A stretch of DNA of 64,000 bases from Lojkania enalia (lineage: Eukaryota; Ascomycota; Dothideomycetes; Pleosporales): NCBI GenBank assembly GCA_010094045.1, contig ML986755.1:21907-85906 (forward strand). The letters are read 5' to 3'. The notes under the pieces were generated by a model that saw nothing but the letters and a program-made list of their open reading frames with translations, made no database searches and was not told the DNA's origin. Every line of letters starts with the position of its first letter. Within the stretch, counting starts at the first letter, position 1. Shown here piece by piece: positions 22,678 through 34,444 of this stretch. The translations under genes were made by a program, and so were the position numbers.

Positions 22678-22789
22678 ATGAGTGAAAGCCGTACTACAAA
22701 ACTTCATCGTCCTTACGTAGTATCCTTATTTCCTACCATCTCAATCTATTTTCTCAACCGACAAACGCATTGGCTATCACCCGGGGACT

Positions 22790-24199
22790 TTATAATTCCA
22801 TATTATCTTCACCACCCAAAAAGGGTTCGAGCCTCTCCTTAAACTCTTCAACGCTCATCTCCTCTCCTTTCCAGAAACCATCTTCTATGGTAGCTTTCTT
22901 CGGTGGAATTAGAACATTAGAGACGACCTGAATAACACCGTCACTAGCAACGCCATCGTGGATTGTCACGCGGGAAAAGTCATTTATCTTGATTTCAACG
23001 AAAGGTCCATAGCGCGCTACATCAACAGCCAATGATCGATCTTTCAAAACCGTAGGCAGATCAAGGTGGAAGGAGGGTGAGTGCCAAGCTTTGATAGCCT
23101 CGCCTGATGTTGCATCGTAGAATGCGTCAGAATACAATGTCTGGTTAACAACCATATGGTATTCCAGTAACGCTTTCAGATACTTTTCTCCATACTTGCT
23201 GAAGAGAAAGGCGTTAATCTTCGGGCCTAGCTTCTTGAACGCCAAGTTTGAAGGCGCAAAGAGTGTGCCACCTTCGTGAGGATAGTCTGTGTTGTTGATC
23301 CTGTCCCAGAGACCAGTCTTTCCGAATCCAAGTTCAAGTGTGCTAAACTCGCCGGGCAGCAAGTCGATAATCATGGCAACCTTTGGGGGTGGGACGAGAA
23401 CATTATCGACACCGTGGATGACACCGTTTGTGCCGAAGATGTTGACAGCTACGATTTTGCTGTAAAAATTGATCGCTGGACCTTTCAGTGTGACTCGGAC
23501 AGTTAGACGTTGAGCATGACCGAGACCATGTTCTGGATTGTATAGGGTAGGAATGGTGTAGGAATGGAGAACACGACCAGCCGGGTAGAAGTGATCCGAG
23601 ATGTGGTAGAGAAGGACATCTTTGATTTGCTCTTTGGATGGCTTCTTGTGATGCTTTGGAATCTTTTCGAACGCCTTATCAGTCGGAGCAAAGATTGTGA
23701 AGTTTGCTTTGGTGCTATTGAGCGTTTCGACCAGGTCATCATATTCATCAATGAGCTTTGCTAGCTTCGTCGTGTACTTGCTACTGCTGATGAGCTGGTA
23801 TACCGTCAAATTTGGCTTATGGTGGTGAGGAGGATGGTGCGGCTCCTCATGGTGTGGTGGGTGGTGATCCGGAGGTCCACGGTGAGGCGGGTGATCTGGA
23901 GGTCCATGGTGAGGCGGACGGTGGGGTTCATCCTCGAAAGCACTGTCGTCGAAGGGTGATCCCTCTAGCCATGATTCTACATCGCATCCAGCATCATGTA
24001 TTTTATGATATGCCTTGTCTCCAGCGTTCTTTGCTGTATCAAGCACCCTTTCGAGAGCATAATCCAATACATTCTGACTCTTGCCAAAGAACTCTCTCCC
24101 AGACCTCTCAAGCTTGTCTATCGTCTCGAAGATCTCACTTTCGGTGATGACGAACGCCGATGTCAAAGATATCAGCGGTAACAGCGGAGCGAGCTTCAT
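22790..24199 (-). CDS. secreted fasciclin (FAS1) domain protein
   Basis: Single exon. I chose the ATG at 24199 (469 residues), because it starts a normal signal peptide (MKLAPLLPLISLTSAFV); the upstream in-frame ATG at 24220 would add seven residues in front of it. About residues 95-130 form a His/Pro/Gly-rich linker with repeated PPH and PDHPPH. Two FAS1 domains follow. The first begins at VYQLISSS and carries the FTIFAPTDKAF box and GVIHGVDNVLVPP. The second has GTLFAPSNLAFKKLG and GVIQVVSNVLIPP. FAS1 domains mediate adhesion at the cell surface or wall. There is no GPI-type hydrophobic C-terminus, so free secretion is inferred. The His-rich linker might bind metal ions. Confidence 0.9.
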   Translation of the reverse strand: MKLAPLLPLISLTSAFVITESEIFETIDKLERSGREFFGKSQNVLDYALERVLDTAKNAGDKAYHKIHDAGCDVESWLEGSPFDDSAFEDEPHRPPHHGPPDHPPHRGPPDHHPPHHEEPHHPPHHHKPNLTVYQLISSSKYTTKLAKLIDEYDDLVETLNSTKANFTIFAPTDKAFEKIPKHHKKPSKEQIKDVLLYHISDHFYPAGRVLHSYTIPTLYNPEHGLGHAQRLTVRVTLKGPAINFYSKIVAVNIFGTNGVIHGVDNVLVPPPKVAMIIDLLPGEFSTLELGFGKTGLWDRINNTDYPHEGGTLFAPSNLAFKKLGPKINAFLFSKYGEKYLKALLEYHMVVNQTLYSDAFYDATSGEAIKAWHSPSFHLDLPTVLKDRSLAVDVARYGPFVEIKINDFSRVTIHDGVASDGVIQVVSNVLIPPKKATIEDGFWKGEEMSVEEFKERLEPFLGGEDNMEL

Positions 24200-25199
24200 A
24201 TCGGACACAAGGACGAACAATCAAACAAAATATGAGGAAGAGGAGGACGAGAATCTAATTGTCGTAGTACCGTGGTTTGAGGGGTGGGCAACACTGCTGA
24301 ATGGATGTGAGCTGGGGGGTCCTCAAGCGGATAACCCGGCTGTTCCCCTCCTTAAGGCTCAAGGCCCGGACGAAACGGAGAACGAGATCGAAATAGCGTA
24401 TCGAAAGGCTACGGCGCAATTGGATGCAGGCCTTTCAAAGGAGCAATGAACCTACAAATCGATCAAGATAATTGACCTTTTAAGGTGTAGCTCACGCCAT
24501 AGCACGCGTCAGGCGACGGAGTCGTCGTCATCATTGTCATGACACGAGCATGACGAGGATGAGGCCTTTGGCGAGCCAATAGAAGGACAGCTTTGTCCTT
24601 GGCAGAGACGCTATGGCTAGGACACTTCTAAGGATATTTTATCTTGCCGTACGGAAAATAGGACGTGAGAAGAAGAAGATCGTTCATGGGCGTTGATATT
24701 GCCCCAAGAGAAGTTGCCTGGGCGTGGATCGAGTCATATGTCACGTGTGCGCGGAGTGGATCAACTACAGGCCGCCGGTTCGGGGTCTCCACGGTTTCGC
24801 TTACATTCATCATCCCTCTAGTCCTAGCGACCAAGACTACGATAGTCATGATTCGAGCCCTGATGCCGAAAAATGGCGTCCAGAAATACTCAGTCACTGA
24901 GCGTGGACACGGACTGGCAGCCTGCCAATCGGACTTGATTAAGGTCCATGAGAACGCTCCACTGCGCGGACATTATGCAGTGTGCCATTGGCCATGACCG
25001 AATTTGAGTTCATGATTTGCCCGTTTATCAATTCAAAACAAGCTATTCCAAAGCTCCGTCAAGCTTTGTTGCCCTGGCTAAGGAGTTGGAATTTTTCACC
25101 TGATCATCTTTGCGTCATTCCGATTCCCATTTTTAGACCACCACTCGGACTGTCTTTGACTTCGCAAACACTTACAAAGTAACCCCAACATCTGTCCTA
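24200..25199. other. divergent promoter region, no supported gene
   Basis: Lies between the fasciclin gene and glutamate decarboxylase. Short frames on both strands lack domains. No transposon ends recognised. Confidence 0.5.
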
Positions 25200-27202
25200 A
25201 TGGCAAGTCTTGCGCGACACGTTGACCCCGATGAACTGGTCAAAACCTTCCGTGACCACCCTATGCACAAAGCTGGTCATCACTCCCGTCAAGTCTCTCA
25301 CAATGCTGTTACTCCTTATGCTAGCCGCTATGCTAGCGCAACGGAGCTATCGAAATTCAGAATTCCGCACGATAGTGCGCCAGCATCGACTGTTCATCAA
25401 CTGTTGAAAGATGAGCTTGACCTAGATGGAGTACGTGCTCAGAGTATCACACGTCAGGAAAATTTAACTTAGGCATTCTAGAAACCAAGTCTGAACCTGG
25501 CTTCATTTGTTGGCACTTACATGGAACACGAAGCTGAGCAGCTCATGTTTGAGAACATATCCAAGAATCTGGCCGACGCTGATGAGTACCCAGCAATGAT
25601 GGATATACACGCACGCTGCGTCTCTATCATCGCAAATCTCTGGGGCGCTCAGAATGGGGAGAAGGCTATAGGGTCGGCAACTACTGGTTCTAGCGAAGCC
25701 GTACACCTAGGAGGGTTGGCCATGAAGCGACGCTGGCAAGAAAAACGACAGGCCGAAGGCAAGGATACGTCGAAACCAAACATCATCATGGGATCTAACG
25801 CTCAAGTGCGTAAACTAGTCTCGGCTCCATAATCTCTAACATGAATTTCTAGGTGGCGCTTGAGAAATTCGCACGCTATTTCGAGGTTGATGCGCGCATC
25901 TTGCCAGTCTCTGAGAAGAGCTCATATCGTCTTGATCCGGAGTTAGTGAAGCAGAATATCGATGAGAATACGATTGGAATTTTCGTCATCTTGGGCTCGA
26001 CCTATACTGGACACTACGAACCCGTAGAGGAAATTTCAAATATCCTAGATGAGTATGAGAAGAAGACCGGAATAGACATTCCAATTCATGTTGATGTAAG
26101 TCAGAAACATAGTTTGATCCTAACCTATGACGTCTGATCCTGGTAAGGCTGCTTCCGGTGGTTTTATTGCTCCTTTCACTCACTCCGGGGCTGGATTCAA
26201 ATGGAACTTTGAGCTTCCCCGTGTCAGATCTATCAACACATCAGGACACAAATTCGGTTTAGTGTACGCTGGAGTTGGATGGATCATTTGGAGAGATGAA
26301 AGCATGCTTCCGAAGCATCTCATCTTCGAATTGCACTATCTTGGAGGCACTGAGGAGTCATACACCCTCAACTTCTCCAGACCTGGGGCGCAAATAATTG
26401 CCCAGTATTGTAAGTCTTACTATTCCATGGACGACAGTCAGTGACCCCGCTGTACCCAGATAATTTGATCCACTTGGGATTCACTGGCTATCGGAATATC
26501 ATGGAGAACACTCTATCAAACGCTCGACTCTTGAGTCGTGCCTTGGAGAGCACCGGATGGTATCGATGTGTAAGTTTGTTCATAATGTATTAGATTCACT
26601 ACTATCTCAACCTCTACGAAACTTATCCATTAAACTTATAATTCGTCATTCAGCGTACTTTTACTGATTAATGTACAGATTAGCGATATCCACCGAAAGA
26701 AGGGTGATCATAGATACGAGAAAGAGAAACAGCAGTATGAGGAAGGAGGAAACAGTGCAGACTATAATGCTGGCCTTCCCGTCGTTTCGTTCACGTTTAC
26801 GGATGATTTCAAGAAGACTTATCCACACATCAAGCAAGTTGCAGTAAGCAATTTGTTGAGGGCCAAACAATATATCATTCCAAGTAACTATGACCAACTT
26901 GGTAATGGCGCCAGAGCTAACCCTCCCTTGCAGACTACCCACTTCCACCCAAGGAAGAGAAGACCGAGATTATGCGTATTGTAGTACGAGAATCTCTGTC
27001 ACTGGACATGATCGATCGGCTTGTTAGTGACATCTGCAGCGTTACCGAGACCCTCATGCAGTCAGACCAGTTTGACATTGTTGCTTGGCAGCCTGCGGGT
27101 CCGAGCACCGAGAAGCAACACTCTAGCATGGGTTTGGAGGGCAAACACAAACACAAGGCTTGGCGACCAATGCACGAAGGCATCCATCGATCAGTCTGTT
27201 AG
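25200..27202 (+). CDS. glutamate decarboxylase (PLP-dependent)
   Basis: Seven exons: 25200-25430, 25482-25805, 25853-26095, 26148-26409, 26460-26569, 26679-26883, 26934-27202; 547 residues. It converts L-glutamate to GABA and CO2, feeding the GABA shunt in the cytosol. Family landmarks in order: [64 protein letters not shown] (PLP ring stacking Asp region, rebuilt across the 26096-26147 intron), [13 protein letters not shown] with the Schiff-base Lys, and [13 protein letters not shown] (rebuilt across 26410-26459). NYPLPP is created only by removing intron 26884-26933. The C-terminus [14 protein letters not shown] is usual for fungal members. All introns are GT-AG; the third ends in AAG. Confidence 0.95.
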
Positions 27203-28380
27203 GCGAGATACAAATCAAATACGAACGAGAGCAAATGACTGCGCCATGTCTCAGTTAAACAGGCTTCTTAGCTGCGCGCGGAAGTCTTGCATGTGAAGAA
27301 AAAGCCGCTAGCGACAACATTGGGTTTTGCTACGCATCCGGGTAGTGGCCAATTGCTACCTAATAGAAATTACATAGGCAAGATGATTTTGCTTTAACAC
27401 AAGGCTCATGAATTTGATGGTGTTTCTTTATATCTCTCAAGTTTGGAAGATCAGCAACACCTCGACGGCAATATGAAGCGCGTTCGGACGTGATGATCAT
27501 GTAGCGGCGCAGCTTGACATGCTTACTCTCAGCAAAGCAAGCGGTAAGCGTAGTCCACATATGAGGAACTATTTTCGGTGACATACAGACGTCGTCTTCA
27601 TTTGACTATCGAGGGTAGATCCGGAAGCGTGCCTGAAAGTAGATGCATTGTCCGATCCCCATACCCTGTCAAGAGCTACGGCAGAAGCAAAACTAACCAC
27701 TCTAGTAGCGGTATGGCTGCCATTTTCCCGATGGCAGCATTGCATATCGTGCTTGGGGCGCTGCAAGTGGATCTTGGCTTGCAGAATCCTAGATCTAAAC
27801 CAGATCTAAGCTTGGGCCAATTAGACCTTGAACCCCTGCGATCTGCGCCAACTCCATGACACCATCACCATCGCCCAGCTGTATATTCTACGACAGCCCC
27901 GATACTACCCTGAAACTATCTCTCAGTGTCTCTATGCACTCAGGCGGCCAATAGTGTGCTTACAGGTCCGCTATAACCCACGTCATGCCTCAGCGGGAGA
28001 TTGCCTCTTGGGCCACAAGCGATCTGGTGCAGCTTTCTACAACTCCACACATCTGGTGCCTTCCGGATATTAGGGGATCCAGAGCAGCCCCCGCCACGAA
28101 TATTTGGCAAGATGACATATTTTATTACTGTTTAGTGCGTGTATGCATCTTAACGCAGACTATCATGTAAGACGGATAGAAAAAGCCTTTCCACAAATGA
28201 CGTTCCGCTCCACTTGAGGTCTTTTTCTTTATCGCTTGTCACACCTCCCAATCCCTCCCCGGAGGAAGCACAAAGTTCTTTAGTCTTTAATGCTTCGCCG
28301 CAACTCATGGCCGACCTGTACATCTTTATATAAACTGTTCATGGCGAGATGCAAGTCCGCCCAAGATTTCGTCCCCCAAC
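27203..28380. other. intergenic stretch with CRY-DASH promoter
   Basis: No supported gene. Short frames at 27569-28170 on both strands lack recognisable domains. The last 60 bases hold a TATA element listed separately. Confidence 0.5.
28325..28334 (+). promoter_or_regulatory. TATA box of the CRY-DASH gene
   Basis: TTTATATAAA 47 bases before the ATG at 28381. Position and match are good, but function is inferred. Confidence 0.5.
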
Positions 28381-30450
28381 ATGACTATGCTACCAGCGGC
28401 GCCGCAGATCCTCATATATATTCTTCGGCGTGATGTTCGGCTCTCGGACAATCCAATTTTCTACCACGCCTCACTATACTCGCCACAAAGCGATCGCAAG
28501 TCGGGAGAATTGCAGACCCTAAACTCACGCGAGAAAGAAAATTCTCTCACTGTTAATTATGATACCTCACGTTTCACGCATCTTCTTCCAGTATACATTT
28601 TCCCCGCCAATCAAATAGAAGTTTCTGGATTTCTATCATCTTCTGCAGGAGTATCACCCTACCCAGAAGCACGAAGTTATGTCGCTAGACTGTGGCGGAC
28701 AGGACCGTACCGGGCCAAGTTCTTGGCCGAGGGGGTCTGGGATTTAAAGCAAAGGCTTGAGAGCCTTCGATCCAAATCTGGGCTTGAAATAAGGGTTGGA
28801 CAGGTAGGCGCAGTGATCAATCATATGCTTGAATGGTACAGAGGAGCAGAGGCGGATGGTAGTTCGCGAGGAGCTGTTGCTGGCATCTGGATGACTTCTG
28901 AGGACAGCACCGAGGAAAAGGCAGATGAAGAAGATGTGAGACGGCTAGCTAAGAAGAACGGCATTGAGTTCAAGGCATGGATCGACGAGAAGTACTTCAT
29001 TGATGAGTAAGTCCTACCAGGCCTACTCAATATGTGCTCGAAGGCCATCCATAATTGACAATGCAAAAGCCGCGAAGTGCCTTACAACGCATTCGAGTTG
29101 CCCGACGTGTATACCACCTACCGCAAGAAACTAGAACCTCTTCGATCCCGCCCACGACCTACTTTGCCTACGCCATCCCGTCTCCCACCACTTCCTCCTG
29201 CAATCCCTCCACAGGCAGACCCATTTGAGATCCCAACAGATCTAGTTGGACTGAAAGCGTCGCTCTTATCACCTCTGAATAATGATCCCTCCTTCGGCTT
29301 GACTTCTCCCCCTCAGTGGCCTGATGATACCAAGAGCGCTCATTCTTTCATAGGCGGAGAAACAGCAGGTTTACATCGAGTCTCACACCTCGTCAATAGC
29401 GGCGTAATATCTTCCTACAAATCTACAAGGAACGGTTTGTTAGGCCTTGATTTCAGCACTAAGCTTTCTGCCTACCTCGCACAAGGCCATATCACCGCGA
29501 GGCAGGTTCACTGGGCAATGGTGGACTTTGAAGAAGGGAAGGGAGGTGGGAAATCAGCCAAAGGATATGGGGAAGGTGAAAATGAGGGGACTGCGGCTGT
29601 AAGATTTGAATTGCTTTGGAGGGATTATATGCGGCTTTGTGTGCGCAAGTTCGGATCAAAGCTATTTCATATCGAGGGCATACACAATTATGCCGACTCG
29701 GATGAGCATAAAGAAAATCAGAGTAAACGGCCGCCTCGAAAACTATGGAGGCAAATCGAAAAAAATGGACATACTAATCAGGATTCCGCCAAAGTCCTAG
29801 AGGCCTTTGACCGTTTTAGATGTGGCCGCACGGGGATAGGACTCATTGATGCGTCGAATCGCGAACTTTTCCTTACAGGCCACACTTCAAACCGTGCTCG
29901 GCAGAACGTCGCCTCTTTCCTAGCTTCCTATCTTGGCATTGACTGGCGCATCGGAGCCGAGTGGTATGAGTTTCTTCTCATTGATTACGATTGTGGGAGC
30001 AACTGGGGCAACTGGCAGTATGTCGTTGGTGTCGGTAATGATCCACGGCAGGGAAGAGTGTTCAATCCGGTAAAGCAAGCCCTTGATTATGATGCGCATG
30101 GCGAGTATATACGTGCCTGGATCCCTGAGCTAAGAGGACTGAGACTCACAAAGAGCGTTGGACAGAGTAAAGAGATTGATCAGCAAAGGCTCATGGGTTT
30201 GTTTCAAGCATGGAGGATAAATGATTTTGAGAAAGAGTATTTGGGACTGAGCGGTTTAGAGTGGGTAGATAACCCGCTCATCAGGATACAATTTTCGGTG
30301 GGTAGAGGTAAAAGAGGCAACGGAGATGGACGGGGTCGAGGACGAGGCGGATGGAGAGGAAGAAGAAAGGGGAGGGATTCCAAGGGATTGGGTACTGAAG
30401 AGAAGGTGGCAAGGGTGCAGAGTCCGAGTGCGGATTGCGCACAGAACTGA
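28381..30450 (+). CDS. DASH-type cryptochrome / photolyase
   Basis: Two exons, 28381-29006 and 29070-30450, 668 residues. It binds FAD and MTHF; CRY-DASH proteins repair cyclobutane dimers in single-stranded DNA and can act in blue-light responses. The photolyase N-terminal domain opens with ILIYILRRDVRLSDNPIF and has the DASH-like LLPVYIFP. The FAD domain shows ALAQGHITARQ-like SAYLAQGHITARQV, ELLWRDYMRLC, TGHTSNRARQNVASFLAS, GAEWYEFLLIDYDCGSNWGN and NPVKQALDYDAHGEYIRAW, all standard for CRY-DASH. The C-terminal 40 or so residues are Gly/Arg-rich (GRGRGRGGWRGRRKGR), an RGG-type RNA-binding tail as known for some fungal CRY-DASH proteins. Light induction is likely for the family but not read from the sequence. 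Confidence 0.95.
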
Positions 30451-31034
30451 GGATTTTCTTGATCTAAATTATAATTGATAATCTTTCGGGATCCCTGCTC
30501 ATCGAATTCTCCACTACCACACCGATGCTTGTTTGCCCTTGTTCCATATGCTGCAAATGCGTACTGACCCTGAATACCCCAAAGCATTGCTCCGCAATGG
30601 AGTGCCTCGTGCTTGTAGTATACCGGAAAACCAGCAATCTTAAAGGTCCCTGTAAATTACTAGGTAATAGCGTAGTAATACTTTTGGCCCTAGCAAACAA
30701 CATCGTCCGACAATATTGTGCAAGGTCCACATCAAGTATACTGAATTGACTATTAGCGCCCTGAATAGCTATATTAACAATGCCTTTCTCATCAATCCTA
30801 CTGTCGTATTTTCACAATGCATGCTTAAATTCCACACTGTTCATTCTAAACGTTGTGTTCTCCACCCATGACATACTCCCTCATCTCATAAATATCCTCC
30901 TTCCTCCTATTGCCTCCCCAATTCCGAAAATGTGCAAGATCACAATTACACCTCTCTCCAACAGACTATCCACGAAACAGTGCTCTACCCGGCCGCCAAA
31001 CTGCCACATTGCAATCCTCGTGTGAAGAACATGC
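30451..31034. other. intergenic stretch, no gene seen
   Basis: Minus-strand frames here overlap the CRY-DASH tail and are shadows. The last part is pyrimidine-rich, as fungal promoters often are. Confidence 0.5.
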
Positions 31035-31694
31035 ATGATGACTCTGCCGTCCTCGGTTCTTCCATCGGGAATCTACCTCTCCTCTGCCAGCGTCTGCCCT
31101 CCGCCAGCGTTCACACCATCACCCGAGTTCCCTGATCACTATGCAATCATGGGGCTGGACATGTGGGCAACACCCGATGAGATTAGGGAAGCGCACCGTA
31201 GGCTTCGCCGCTCGTATTTCCAGTCCGATCCACGAAAATACAAGGCTCTACAATTCGCCTATGGTGTCCTCGTCAACAGCGATAGCAGACGCGAATACGA
31301 TAAAACCTACCACCAGACAAAAGAGGTCTCGCCCTCTGCAGGCATGCCTCCTAAGAAGGTATCTGTGGCCCAGAAACTCGATGTGCGGAACATGGTAGAG
31401 AGGATCGAGCTGCAAAAGCGGGATCCGACGCCGTGCGCAAAAGAAGTGGTTGAGCGGCAGCCGAATCACAAGATTGAGGACACTACGCAGCAGTTGGCGA
31501 TTCAGCCGGAGGTGGAAAAACCGCGCGATCCTGTTAAGCATCCTAGGAGAGTGTATGAGCCTACTATCGGGTCTAGGCCTTATTATTCATATATTCCTTT
31601 GCCGAAATCATATGGAGTGAGGGAGAGGCATCCGAGGCTCAAGTGCCATAGACCGACGTATATGCTCTCTTATGCTGCGAATTCGCTGCCTTGA
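31035..31694 (+). CDS. J-domain-like protein lacking the HPD motif
   Basis: Single exon, 219 residues from ATG 31035. Residues about 32-85 match a DnaJ domain: DHYAIMGLDMWATPDEIREA (helix I-II), RRLRRSYFQ, then KYKALQFAYGVLVNSDSRRE and YD (helices III-IV). The HPD tripeptide that stimulates Hsp70 ATPase is replaced by SDP, so normal co-chaperone activity is doubtful. The C-terminal half is polar and basic with no further domain. Such short J-like proteins occur in several ascomycetes. A later in-frame ATG (in GLDMW) is less likely to be the start because it would cut the domain. Confidence 0.7.
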   Translation: MMTLPSSVLPSGIYLSSASVCPPPAFTPSPEFPDHYAIMGLDMWATPDEIREAHRRLRRSYFQSDPRKYKALQFAYGVLVNSDSRREYDKTYHQTKEVSPSAGMPPKKVSVAQKLDVRNMVERIELQKRDPTPCAKEVVERQPNHKIEDTTQQLAIQPEVEKPRDPVKHPRRVYEPTIGSRPYYSYIPLPKSYGVRERHPRLKCHRPTYMLSYAANSLP

Positions 31695-32760
31695 TTTGGG
31701 GGGGACTGAGGTGGATGCTACGAAGTGATTTTCGATTTTTGGTCCGCTGGGTGCAGAACTTAGCATTTGGGTATATCTATATTTCTATTTTCCGAATGAA
31801 AAAATGTTGGACAATTAATTCAGATTCAAAAGGACGATGTGATTGGATGTGATTCTGGATGTGCAATGTGGATGTCGCAGGCTTCGTAGGAGCCAAAATA
31901 TGTCTACCACTACCAAATAAGCATTTACAGTGCCGCATAGCGAGCTTAATGATCAATCACTTCATTTCTATGTGAGTAGCAAGCCTTCGGTAGGCGTGCT
32001 TCCGCGTATTCAAATCGTGGTAGAATCGCTGCCAAGGCGCAACGTGTGGCACCCTTCACTCCAACAACACCCCCTCCCACTAAAAAAGTCTCACTTACTC
32101 TCTCGCTTAGACCTCATATTATCATACGAATCAGTATATAATCGAAAAGTTTATGAGATTTCTCTTAGCAACCTAGGTATCTCACACACAGCTGCCATCG
32201 CACGCTGGTTTGTCACCTAATCTCGCCCCGGCGGATTAGCAAGCGAGTGGGTGACAGAAGCGAGGTTCGTTAGGTGTTACTGAGCGTAGCAGTATACTGT
32301 AGAATTGCAAGGCACTCCCGACGGGGAAAGGACTAGGAAGCTTCGGAAGAACGTAGTCGCATTCGGTAGGTTCTACGGAACCTATCGGGCGTGATGAACC
32401 TTTTTGCTTCTTTTTCCTCCTGCGAATGGAGGCCATTTCGTGGATGTTTTGGCATTCGAGCGATCATCGCAACATTTTAGCGGCCCTGTTGCGTCTTTTT
32501 GGATTCTTTTCATTTTGCTTTGGATTTTAAGGTGAGGGCGAGCGTGCCACACAATGCTTCAACCAATTGATACAGCTAGTAGCTCTAGTTGTATGATTCC
32601 TAGCAACATGACCGATCCTGGCCGATCGCGGCATTTTCAGTAGATGCTCGATTGTTCAGTCCGCAGCCTTACAAGTCTCCGTGACTGCAGAGGATGACGA
32701 GCAACAACTCCATCACCTTCTCCTTGAACAGGCTTGTTTCATCTAGGGGAAGTCTTACCA
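31695..32760. other. intergenic stretch, no gene seen
   Basis: Small frames on both strands without domains. About 31985-32280 reads like decayed low-copy sequence, but I cannot name an element. Confidence 0.4.
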
Positions 32761-33127
32761 TTAAATCTCCAATCCAGCTGTCCCCGTATCCAAAAATTCC
32801 CTAATGGATTCTATTCCAATTCCCCTTCGTATCCCCGTCTGATCATCCCAATTAGAATGCAAACTTATCAACGCACCAAGTAACCCTTTCGACAAGCGGT
32901 GCGCCGGAATGTCCCCAATACGCCCAGCAGTCATGTTTCAGCGCCCCAATCTCGCTATTATCCTGGCGGTCTTGACCCTTTGTGTGCCCATGGAATTTGC
33001 CTTCGCTGATGTGAAGGACGTCGTAGCCAGTTGCCACCCCCGGGCGACCGATTTCAAGATCCTCTAATTCAGGCTGTCGGATGTAGAGTAGGGGAGTATT
33101 AGTGTTCGGTAGTGAGAAGGAGAGCAT
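32761..33127 (-). pseudogene. trypsin-like serine protease domain, 3' relic with frameshift
   Basis: From ATG 33127 the minus-strand frame gives VLHISEGKFHGHTKGQD, DNSEIGALKHDCWAYWGHSG and APL, which fits the end of fungal trypsin-like peptidase domains; GHSGAP holds the catalytic-type Ser. About 12 codons later the frame is lost, but a +1 shift near 32885-32900 recovers KGLLGALISLHSNWDDQTGI and RRGIGIESIREFLD to a TAA at 32763-32761. The distance is too short for an intron, so this is a one-base indel. The N-terminal part with His and Asp is absent upstream. It is a truncated, frameshifted relic unless the indel is a sequencing error. Confidence 0.6.
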
Positions 33128-34444
33128 AATATAAAGGAACGTGAATTGAGGCTTATGTATTGAGGTTGTATTTCCTGATGTCTCGCGCTCTGCTGTACGG
33201 CTGCAAACTGGACCGAGTGCTAGTACAGCGATGATTTAGAGAAGTGCTAGTTCTCTCTTTGGATCTCATTTGATGCACTTCGCTTGAATGATCAGGCCGG
33301 ATGCGAATAATAGCCACAATGACTTCCTGCTCTGTAGCCGTTCTTCAGATTCAGTGACGCAGCGTGGACATATAAGGGGACCTTCTTCTGAGATGCATAC
33401 TGCTGTTACCTTGGAAATTGTCAGCGAGGGATCCGAAGGGGTGGATTGGTTGGTTGAAACTGACTGCTCCTTCCTGAGCAAATATCAATGTCGCATCGAC
33501 GGTGGCATTTATTCTTAGATAGGCTTCAATTTTAGAATTATAGATTTCTTGAAGCTTATAGCCTTGAGATTCCGGGTTTTTTTAAAAGCTTTTTCTTATG
33601 CTGTAACAGTTTCACACTCCCTTAGTGAGCCCGGCTAAGACGGGAAGGAGTCTAATTGAAGACTTAGTCTGCGCGGCACATTGATTCAGCGTTCGCTCTT
33701 CATCTTTTAGGTCAGAAGATTACACTAGCTTTGCGCGCTGTGAGGAGCTCGCAGTCTGTTGTGTCTTGCTTTGCTGTCTTGCCCACCTTCGCAAGGCTAC
33801 AGTAGGCTTATCAATGTTGACTCTATGCCAACCCTGTACTCTCCTTCTTTCCATGCTTCTTTAAATAGTTAATATGGAACCACGAAGAAAATGGGGGAAA
33901 TGTAGAGTCCTCTGATGGTTCGAGGCGCAGAAACAGCGACGACAAGTAACACGTGATTAGCCATAGCCATAGCGCACGGTGCAGGTTAGTAAGGAAAGAT
34001 GCATGTGATCATGAAAGTCGGTTAAATGAATAAAGGTCGACTCAAAGTTGGGAGCCAATGCATTGGAGGGGTTTGGCGATAGGCGTACAATATGTGGAGT
34101 AATATCATTGGGCAGACGAAGGACGAAAGAAGACATGCTCATCAAGAGCCATAAGTGAAGATAGTTGTTTTAAAAAAAAAACCTATTGGGCTCAAATATA
34201 ATTGTTCTAGTACAAGAGACACCTACTTTTCAGTAATTGTAGACGAGCAAAAAAAGGGGAATACAATGCAGTGAAGCCGTAGCTTTGAACGCCCCCAATG
34301 TTGAACTTAGCCTTGTTCAATATCCATAATGCCGCTCGTAGATATCTCAAACGCCGAAAAATGCTAAATGAATATCCATATGCAATCACGACCCAACCAA
34401 CCCAGTTCGCAATACAAGGTACAATGAAGATTCAACTCCTAACT
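33128..34444. other. intergenic stretch, no gene seen
   Basis: Presumed promoter side of the protease relic and 3' side of Sgf11. Frames under 80 codons only. Confidence 0.5.

Noticed and set aside
24081..24449. 122-codon plus-strand frame overlapping the fasciclin start
   Set aside because: Shadow of the fasciclin gene at its 5' end, then composition without domain.
27830..28170. Weak resemblance to an HEAT-repeat N-terminus (symplekin-like)
   Set aside because: Only a short, gapped similarity by eye over several frames; not supportable.
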